A stretch of DNA of 7,184 bases from assembly GCA_034435955.1 (NCBI GenBank), contig DAOTWA010000008.1, positions 1 to 7,184 on the forward strand, read 5' to 3'. Within the stretch, counting starts at the first letter, position 1. The number at the start of each line of letters is the position of its first letter. A program made the position numbers and the translations under genes. Positions 5,923 to 7,184 of the stretch are shown here, piece after piece. The stretch comes from DAOTWA01 sp034435955 (GTDB lineage: Bacteria; Chloroflexota; Anaerolineae; Anaerolineales; Anaerolineaceae). The notes beneath the pieces are model-generated. The model searched no databases. It had not been told where the DNA came from and was given only the letters and a program-made list of their open reading frames with translations.

Positions 5923-6672
5923 ATGACCGAGCGATTGAGCCGCGTTGCCCCGCTGGCCCTGCCACCTGATGAAGTACATGTGTGGCTGGTGGACCTGTCT
6001 CGCGCCGCTGGACGACCGGAGCGCTACGCGGCCGTCCTTTCCAACGATGAGCGTCAGCGCGCCGCCCGCTACGCCTTCGACCCGCCGCGCCTGCGGTTCA
6101 TCACCACGCGCAAGGCTCTGCGCGAGCTGCTAGGCGGCTATCTGAACCTCCCCCCGCAGCGGATACGGCTGGCTTATGGCGAGCATGGCAAACCGCACCT
6201 GGCCGGTCGCCTGGCCGTCGGCGGCCTGCATTTCAACCTGGCTCATTCGGGCGACCTGGCGCTGCTGGCCTTCGCGCGCGGGCGGCGCCTGGGCGTGGAT
6301 GTGGAGCAGGTGCGGTCATTGCCCGAACTGATGACGATCGCCAATCGTTATTTCACGGCGAACGAGGCTGCCCAGGTCGCCGCCTTGCCGGAGGAGGAAC
6401 GCCAGGCGGCCTTTTTCGCCTGCTGGACGCGCAAGGAGGCTTTTATCAAGGCCCTGGGGGCAGGTTTCGCCCTGCCGCCGGATCGCTTTGAGGTCAGCCT
6501 GGGGGCCGGCGAGCCGCCCAGGCTGGTGGCGGTGAAGGGCATGCCGGGTGAGGCCGAGCGCTGGTCGCTGGCCGCCTGGGAGCCGCGGCCTGGTTACGTC
6601 GCGGCGCTGGCGGTAGAGGGAGACGGATGGCGGTTGGTGCACAAGGGGGAGTTTACACCATTCTCTACTTGA
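5923..6672 (+). CDS. Sfp-type 4'-phosphopantetheinyl transferase
   Basis: Transfers the phosphopantetheine arm of coenzyme A to a serine of acyl or peptidyl carrier proteins, switching them to the active holo form. The 249-residue length fits the two-lobed Sfp type rather than the short AcpS type. Motifs in order are GEHGKPHL (86-93), FNLAHSGDLALLAFA (104-118), GVDVEQV (124-130) with Mg ligands D126 and E128, and FFACWTRKEAFIKALGAGF (164-182) with the conserved W, KEA and second Lys (W168, K171, E172, K176). I chose ATG 5923; an in-frame TTG at 5902 would add seven residues and neither has a strong ribosome site. No carrier protein, NRPS or PKS gene lies in the window, so the partner must be elsewhere. 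The TGA stop overlaps the first palindrome of the following repeat array. Confidence 0.93.
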   Translation: MTERLSRVAPLALPPDEVHVWLVDLSRAAGRPERYAAVLSNDERQRAARYAFDPPRLRFITTRKALRELLGGYLNLPPQRIRLAYGEHGKPHLAGRLAVGGLHFNLAHSGDLALLAFARGRRLGVDVEQVRSLPELMTIANRYFTANEAAQVAALPEEERQAAFFACWTRKEAFIKALGAGFALPPDRFEVSLGAGEPPRLVAVKGMPGEAERWSLAAWEPRPGYVAALAVEGDGWRLVHKGEFTPFST

Positions 6673-6897
6673 CTTCCGAAGTCTTGTTGCTTGAGGGGGG
6701 CGCTCAACCTGTTTACCAGAGGGCACTACATTATTTTGGACTTCGGAAGTCTGTATTCCGGTTAATCTGCGAGACTTCGGAGGTCGGCGGGGGAGAGCGG
6801 GTTGAGGTTTCAGGAGACCTCCGAAGTCATGGGTTAGGAAGATCGAACTGGAAAACAGGATGATTTTTTCCGGATAATCTACGAGACTTCGGAGGTC
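6671..6897. repeat. Array of five GACTTC-S-GAAGTC palindromes
   Basis: Five 13-bp copies lie between the transferase and the ROK gene: GACTTCCGAAGTC (6671-6683), GACTTCGGAAGTC (6739-6751), GACTTCGGAGGTC (6773-6785), GACCTCCGAAGTC (6816-6828, the same variant inverted) and GACTTCGGAGGTC (6885-6897). The first two are perfect palindromes about one central base; the others have one mismatched pair. Centres are spaced 68, 34, 43 and 69 bases apart. A degenerate sixth, GACTTTCGGAAGG (6926-6938), overlaps the -35 of the ROK promoter. The first copy begins inside the transferase stop codon and is followed by a T-rich run, so it might also act as a weak terminator. The function is unknown: operator array or dispersed genomic repeat. 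Confidence 0.85.
6756..6795 (+). repeat. 40-base direct repeat, copy 1
   Basis: This copy matches 6868-6907 at 37 of 40 positions, offset by 112 bases. It starts TTCCGGTTAATCTG and carries the palindrome at 6773-6785 followed by GGCGG. Confidence 0.85.
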
Positions 6898-6907
6898 GGC
6901 GGCGGAG
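6868..6907 (+). repeat. 40-base direct repeat, copy 2
   Basis: The second copy begins TTCCGGATAATCTA and carries the palindrome at 6885-6897. The three differences from copy 1 all lie outside the palindrome. The matching flanks suggest duplication of a larger unit rather than a bare protein-binding site. Confidence 0.85.
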
Positions 6908-6923
6908 GAGGGCGAATTGGGTA

Positions 6924-6952
6924 TTGACTTTCGGAAGGATGAGGGTTATAAT
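6924..6952 (+). promoter_or_regulatory. Strong sigma-70 promoter of the ROK gene
   Basis: TTGACT (6924-6929) and a perfect TATAAT (6947-6952) are 17 bases apart, the best promoter in the window. Transcription should start near 6959, about 27 bases before ATG 6986. The -35 overlaps a degenerate copy of the upstream palindrome. Confidence 0.85.
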
Positions 6953-6953
6953 C

Positions 6954-6984
6954 TTAATAATTCATTCACTGAATAAAGTATTAA
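6954..6984. promoter_or_regulatory. Candidate ROK operator over the transcription start
   Basis: Nested inverted repeats span the transcription start. The outer arms are TTAATA (6954-6959) and TATTAA (6979-6984), and the inner arms are ATTCA (6960-6964) and TGAAT (6970-6974). The AT-rich ends and interrupted dyad resemble the general form of ROK repressor sites such as those of NagC and Mlc. Autoregulation is inferred from position only. Confidence 0.5.
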
Positions 6985-6985
6985 T

Positions 6986-7184
6986 ATGCCTACACCCATT
7001 GGCAACCGTACCCTGATCCGCGCCCTAAACCGCTCAACTGTGCTCAACGCCATCAAACGCTTTGGGCCGATTGACCGCGCCGAAGTGGCGCGCCGCACCG
7101 GCCTCTCTCCTGCTACCGTCACCGGCATCACCGCCGAGCTGATCGAAGACAACCTGATCTTCGAGAAGGCGCCGGGCGAATCGC
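6986..7184 (+). CDS. ROK-family transcriptional repressor, N-terminal part (cut by the window edge)
   Basis: The first 66 residues of a ROK-type regulator, truncated by the right edge. The opening GNRTLIRALNRSTVLNAI and the winged helix-turn-helix that follows (PIDRAEVARRTGLSPATVTG, about residues 28-47, then ITAELIEDNLIFE) are typical of the DNA-binding domain of NagC/Mlc/XylR relatives. The sugar-kinase-like ligand domain would lie beyond the edge. Such proteins usually repress sugar uptake and breakdown genes and release DNA on binding a sugar or sugar phosphate; the ligand is not visible here. ATG 6986 has no Shine-Dalgarno sequence, only an AT-rich short leader, but the homology begins right at this Met. 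A strong promoter and a candidate operator lie directly upstream. Confidence 0.9.
   Translation, partial: MPTPIGNRTLIRALNRSTVLNAIKRFGPIDRAEVARRTGLSPATVTGITAELIEDNLIFEKAPGES

Noticed and set aside
6691..6707. TTGAG/CTCAA hairpin as terminator of the transferase gene
   Set aside because: The stem is only 5 bp with a 7-base loop and no T-run follows.
6627..6863. A 78-codon frame through the palindrome array
   Set aside because: It overlaps the end of the transferase gene, runs through the repeats and has no coding-like composition.
6671..6897. CRISPR array
   Set aside because: The repeats are 13-bp palindromes at unequal spacing and in both orientations, with no regular spacers and no cas genes.

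Overview
The window reads as a piece of a GC-rich bacterial chromosome. My best guess is a Chloroflexota (Anaerolineae-like) organism. This is inferred from the mix of proteins (ROK repressor, B3/4-domain protein, YgbA family, plant/Chlamydia-like family I pyrophosphatase), strong third-position GC, and AT-rich islands confined to promoters. No rRNA, tRNA, transposase, phage gene or CRISPR array is visible. It looks like ordinary chromosome, with one unusual intergenic stretch near the right end.

Left part, all on the minus strand: an MFS transporter cut by the left edge (1-416) lies 24 bases downstream of an inorganic pyrophosphatase gene (441-1052), which has its own leader and a perfect -10 box. 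Next comes a two-gene unit, a ygbA-like Cys-rich protein (start 2058) followed by a membrane-anchored J-domain protein (1237-1686). Upstream of that, separated by a convincing intrinsic terminator (2097-2127), are an amidase-signature hydrolase (2279-3955) with a possible 31-codon overlapping ORF at its 3' end (2187-2282), and a B3/4-domain protein (4117-4797) that appears to be translated from a leaderless mRNA.

Right part, plus strand: an AT-rich divergent promoter region (about 4800-5050) leads into a six-helix membrane protein of unknown function (5054-5692). A stand-alone Sfp-type 4'-phosphopantetheinyl transferase follows (5923-6672). A 313-base gap then separates it from the start of a ROK-family repressor (6986 to the right edge). 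The gap holds five clear copies of the 13-bp palindrome GACTTC-S-GAAGTC or its one-mismatch variants, two of them inside a 40-base direct repeat. It ends in a near-consensus sigma-70 promoter followed by an AT-rich inverted repeat that could be the operator of the ROK protein.

The genes do not form one pathway. The clearest functional links are local: pyrophosphatase with transporter, ygbA with the J-domain protein, and the regulator with its own promoter. The most interesting signals are the palindrome array, the leaderless B3/4 gene and the tiny ORF coupled to the amidase stop codon.
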